The notes below the pieces were generated by a model, which was not told the origin of the DNA, searched no databases, and worked only from the letters and a program-made list of their open reading frames with translations. The position numbers and the translations under genes are program-made. Below, piece after piece: positions 61,151-64,000 of a stretch of 64,000 nt of DNA (within the stretch, counting starts at the first letter, position 1; the number at the start of each line of letters is the position of its first letter). The stretch spans positions 14,547 through 78,546 of the forward strand of contig JAYODE010000013.1 of NCBI GenBank assembly GCA_038106185.1. Direction: 5' to 3'. Source of the stretch: UBA4582 sp038106185 (GTDB taxonomy: Bacteria > Pseudomonadota > Gammaproteobacteria > Pseudomonadales > Azotimanducaceae).

Positions 61151-61969
61151 TCAGGCGCTGATCTCAATATCATAGGCTGTGTATTTGCGCAGGTTAATCA
61201 CCCCGGTATCAAAGATCAGATACTGGCCTTTAATACCTTCGAGCACACCGCTGATTTCCGGGGTCTTTTCCAGATTCAACGACTTGACCTTGTCGGGATA
61301 CTGCATCACCGGATACTCAAAGGCGAGTGGTGCAACATCAAATATTGGCATCACCGCATTCAGACCATGCGTGGCTTGCAGCGCTTCCAACTCGCTCTGC
61401 ACCAATGGATACAAGGCGTCGCGCAAAGCGACCAGATCAAGGCGCTCGCCGTCGCCCTTGAGCATCCGCTGCCAATGGGTCTTGTCACTGATATGTTGTT
61501 TGTAGATGACCTCGACAAAACCAGACAGCTGACGGCTGGCCACCCGCATAATGGGCAGCGCCTGAATAGCGCCCTGGTCAATCCAGCGGGTCGGCACCTG
61601 ACTGGGACGAGTAATGCCCACCTTGATGCCACTCGAGTTCGCCAGATACACCAGGTGGGACTGCATGCAAAACTCCTCGCCCCAGGCCGGTTCTCGACAG
61701 GTGCCCTGATCATAATGGCATCGCTCCGGGCTCATGACACACAGGTCGCATTGCGCCAGCCGCTGAGAACAGGGATAACAATAGCCCTGACTGAAAGACT
61801 TGTTACTGTTGCGGCCACAGTGCTGGCACTGGATTTGACCATGCCATTTAAGGGTTAAGCGCTGACCCAGATACGGGTTCAGCGGAAAATCGTCCTGGTC
61901 GACGAAGTTCAACCCATAAGCCACAGGGTCGGCGTGTGTCACTGTCATTTTTCGTAGGAATCCGCGCAT
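61151..61969 (-). CDS. DUF2797 family protein
   Basis: 272 residues from ATG 61967-61969; the GFLRKM at the start is family-typical, though no strong ribosome binding site is seen. It has a Cys cluster (CQHCGR, CYPC, CDLC, CHYDQGTC) that probably binds metal, and a GIY-YIG-like strip YLANSSGIKVGITRPSQVPTRW (about 108-130). Often next to pepN in pseudomonads as I recall. Function unknown. Confidence 0.88.
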   Translation of the reverse strand: MRGFLRKMTVTHADPVAYGLNFVDQDDFPLNPYLGQRLTLKWHGQIQCQHCGRNSNKSFSQGYCYPCSQRLAQCDLCVMSPERCHYDQGTCREPAWGEEFCMQSHLVYLANSSGIKVGITRPSQVPTRWIDQGAIQALPIMRVASRQLSGFVEVIYKQHISDKTHWQRMLKGDGERLDLVALRDALYPLVQSELEALQATHGLNAVMPIFDVAPLAFEYPVMQYPDKVKSLNLEKTPEISGVLEGIKGQYLIFDTGVINLRKYTAYDIEISA

Positions 61970-62037
61970 GGGCGGAGTGTAAGGGTTGGCGACGCGGAAG
62001 GCAAAACCCCATGGCTCGCCAGCTTACCCTCGCCTGA

Positions 62038-62820
62038 TTAGTCTCGACGGCTTGGTCTGGACAGCTTGATCAGCGAGACCACCACCAGCCCGACGGTGGC
62101 GCCCGACAATAGACCACCCAGGTGTGCCCAGTTGGCCAGACTACCTAGCCCAAGCAGATCCAGCAAACCACTGAAACCCACCACCAGAAACCCCAGCATA
62201 AAAACATAGATGCTGTTCGGCAGACCCATATCGCGGGCTGGCAACAGCCGACTCCAGACCAGGCTGTAACCCAGCAAGCCAAACACCACGCCCGACATGC
62301 CGCCAAAAAAACCAGGCCCGGCCATCACATATTGCAGCACATTGGCACCCAGCGAGCTGGTCAGCACCAGTATCAGCAGCAAGCCCCCGGAGTTGACCCG
62401 CTCTATGCGCCGGCCAATTTCCCAGAACCAGAGCATATTAAACACCAGGTGCAGAATGCCGAAGTGCAAAAACATGGGTGTCAGTAATCGCCAGTAGTCA
62501 CCGCGAGCCAGCGTTGTTGCCAGATCGACAAAGTAGACGCGATCATTGACCAGGGTGAACTGCAAAAAATTCATCGCCTGAAACCAGCCACCCACCTCAC
62601 CTTCATCGACGCCCAGAGTGACGGGAAACAGCAGCACAGTCACTAGCACCAGCACCATGGTCACGGGCGCCTGCCACAGGGCGCCCACCAGATTCTGTAG
62701 TATGGAGGAAGNNNNNNNNNNNNNNNNNNNNNNNNNNNNNNNNNNNNNNNNNNNNNNNNNNNNNNNNNNNNNNNNNNNNNNNNNNNNNNNNNNNNNNNNN
62801 NNNNNNNNNNNGGTAAACAT
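62038..62820 (-). CDS. glpG: rhomboid family intramembrane serine protease, GlpG-like (interrupted by gap)
   Basis: 222 C-terminal residues (62038 to the gap at 62711) match GlpG: YWRLLTPMFLHFGILHLVFN, GMSGVVFGLLGY (nucleophile Ser) and WAHLGGLLSG (catalytic His), with six helices. The N-terminal cytoplasmic domain is lost. ATG TTT ACC at 62815-62820 on the far side of the gap is a plausible start but lacks a good ribosome binding site. Cleaves membrane proteins. Confidence 0.9.
   Translation of the reverse strand: MFTXXXXXXXXXXXXXXXXXXXXXXXXXXXXXXXXXXSSILQNLVGALWQAPVTMVLVLVTVLLFPVTLGVDEGEVGGWFQAMNFLQFTLVNDRVYFVDLATTLARGDYWRLLTPMFLHFGILHLVFNMLWFWEIGRRIERVNSGGLLLILVLTSSLGANVLQYVMAGPGFFGGMSGVVFGLLGYSLVWSRLLPARDMGLPNSIYVFMLGFLVVGFSGLLDLLGLGSLANWAHLGGLLSGATVGLVVVSLIKLSRPSRRD
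62712..62811. other. assembly gap (100 N)
   Basis: Exactly 100 N in the glpG 5' half. Confidence 0.98.
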
Positions 62821-62919
62821 TTCGACTCGCGGACTCTGGACAATGGTTTTCCTTGGCGGGTGCAAGTTGTAAACTGCAGTCATCTTAACATTCGTTCGAG
62901 TCACAGGAACCGAAAAAGC

Positions 62920-63954
62920 ATGGAAAACGCCGATTATCAGGTCTTGTCACAACTCACTCGGTGGATTGCCGCCGGCGAGACCAGTTGGCTCTGCACCGTC
63001 GTCAAGACCTGGGGATCATCCCCCAGACCGGTTGGCGCACTACTTTGCTGTAACAGTCGCGGTGAGATGGCCGGGTCTCTGTCTGGCGGGTGTGTCGAGG
63101 ACGACCTGCTGGAAAAGCTGCGCCAGGGTAAACTGGCGCAAGACCGTCCTGCGACCCTGGTTTATGGCGCCACCGATGAAGATCAGGTGCGCTACAATCT
63201 GCCTTGTGGCGGTCAATTGCACATAGTGATTGAACCTTTCGCCGATCAGCAGCACCTCGACAGCCTGCAACACATCGTCGAACGATTGGCCCAGCGCGAA
63301 TGCACCGAACGGCGAGTCGACCTGCAGACAGGCGCAATCCAGATCACAGACCAACCCCGTTTCAAGCATCTGGAATTTATCGGTGATTGCGGTCAGGTCG
63401 AGGCGCAGGGCACCTTGACCCAGACCTATGGTCCTCGCTACCAGCTGTTTCTGATCGGCGCCAGCCAGGTTTCCATGTATGTTGCCACTATTGCTCGAAC
63501 CCTCGATTATCAGGTGCTGGTCTGTGATCCTCGACCAGAAGTGCTGGCCCAATGGCCGGTGGAAGGCGTACAACTGATCAGTGAGATGCCCGACGATGCG
63601 GTCCGGCGCTATGCCAATGATCCATTTTCCGCGATTATCGCCCTCACCCATGATCCGCGCATCGACGACATGGGCTTGATGGAAGCCCTTAAAACCGAGG
63701 CATTTTTTGTCGGCGCCATGGGCTCCACCCGCACCTCGGCGAAACGCCGAGAGCGATTGTTACAGCTAGAGCTGACCAGCGCTGAAATCGACCGGCTCCA
63801 TGCGCCCGTTGGCCTGCCTATTGGCAGCAAGACGCCGGCAGAAATCGCGGTTGCGATACTGGCGCAACTGACAGCTCTGCGTCATCAACGGGACCTGCAG
63901 GTCGTGACTAACTTGCGCCCCGCTGCAGAACCTGCCCTGGCGGTGAATCAATAA
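62920..63954 (+). CDS. XdhC/CoxI family protein
   Basis: 344 residues from ATG 62920 (AGGA upstream). N-terminal XdhC_CoxI domain (TVVKTWGSSPRPVGALL, GSLSGGCVEDDLL) and C-terminal Rossmann-like XdhC domain (LFLIGASQVSMYVATIA, VCDPRPE, ALTHDPRIDDMGLMEALKTEAFFVGAMGS). These insert sulfurated molybdenum cofactor into xanthine dehydrogenase-type enzymes. No dehydrogenase subunits are in the window; they may follow beyond it. Confidence 0.92.
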   Translation: MENADYQVLSQLTRWIAAGETSWLCTVVKTWGSSPRPVGALLCCNSRGEMAGSLSGGCVEDDLLEKLRQGKLAQDRPATLVYGATDEDQVRYNLPCGGQLHIVIEPFADQQHLDSLQHIVERLAQRECTERRVDLQTGAIQITDQPRFKHLEFIGDCGQVEAQGTLTQTYGPRYQLFLIGASQVSMYVATIARTLDYQVLVCDPRPEVLAQWPVEGVQLISEMPDDAVRRYANDPFSAIIALTHDPRIDDMGLMEALKTEAFFVGAMGSTRTSAKRRERLLQLELTSAEIDRLHAPVGLPIGSKTPAEIAVAILAQLTALRHQRDLQVVTNLRPAAEPALAVNQ

Positions 63955-64000
63955 GCATTCACTGTTCAAAAATTGGACCAGCGGCAATTGTTCTTTTTTT

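Noticed and set aside
1..64000. tRNA, rRNA, insertion sequences, prophage genes
   Set aside because: No T-loop-like, transposase or phage-protein signals were noticed on reading; a covariance-model scan was not possible.

Overview
The window reads as a draft-assembly scaffold from a gammaproteobacterium related to the Pseudomonadales/Cellvibrionales (marine, aerobic, heterotrophic type). Base composition is in the mid-50s percent GC by eye. The evidence is the housekeeping half: topA, a small membrane-anchored protein, uspA, slt, rmf, pyrD, the very large NAD-glutamate dehydrogenase gdhB, the moxR/bat operon, pepN, a DUF2797 protein and glpG. These run in roughly the order I remember from Pseudomonas chromosomes. 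Seven runs of exactly 100 N (2725-2824, 6896-6995, 12489-12588, 17908-18007, 21450-21549, 56193-56292, 62712-62811) are scaffold placeholders, so several genes are cut.

Region 1 (1-32 kb) is accessory catabolism. It holds a luciferase-like monooxygenase fragment, a membrane (VTT)-flavin disulfide reductase fusion, a sugar isomerase plus two Gfo/Idh/MocA oxidoreductases, periplasmic MsrA, and an H-NS-like protein. Next come a CoA-transferase and amidase pair, a UbiA/sugar-transferase/aminopropyltransferase-like group cut by a gap, a probable selenoprotein redoxin with an in-frame UGA followed by a crotonase, a transglutaminase-like protein, DAHP synthase, a broken MFS transporter, an esterase and pyrophosphatase. 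A TetR regulator is followed by two small unknown ORFs. Further on are an overlapping amidohydrolase/epoxide hydrolase/FAD-oxidoreductase operon, the Entner-Doudoroff pair edd-eda, a Baeyer-Villiger-type monooxygenase and a phosphonate-monoesterase/sulfatase-family hydrolase.

Region 2 (32-64 kb) is core: topA, uspA, slt, tatD, a glutaredoxin-like gene, an S9 peptidase, ddl, amt, rmf, pyrD, gdhB, a moxR-DUF58-DUF4381-batA-batB-batD operon (probable envelope or stress chaperone system), pepN, DUF2797, glpG and an XdhC-family gene.

Two signals stand out beyond ordinary annotation. (i) At 13538-14635 one reading frame runs through a single UGA set in a thioredoxin-like UGC motif, which fits selenocysteine. 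(ii) Many intergenic spacers carry a short tandem array (period 7-15 bp, or 24 bp) whose sequence is different at every locus. Some arrays reach a start codon, a stop codon or a terminator arm, and similar arrays occur inside the coding tails of topA and batD. No tRNA, rRNA, CRISPR, IS element or prophage was recognised.
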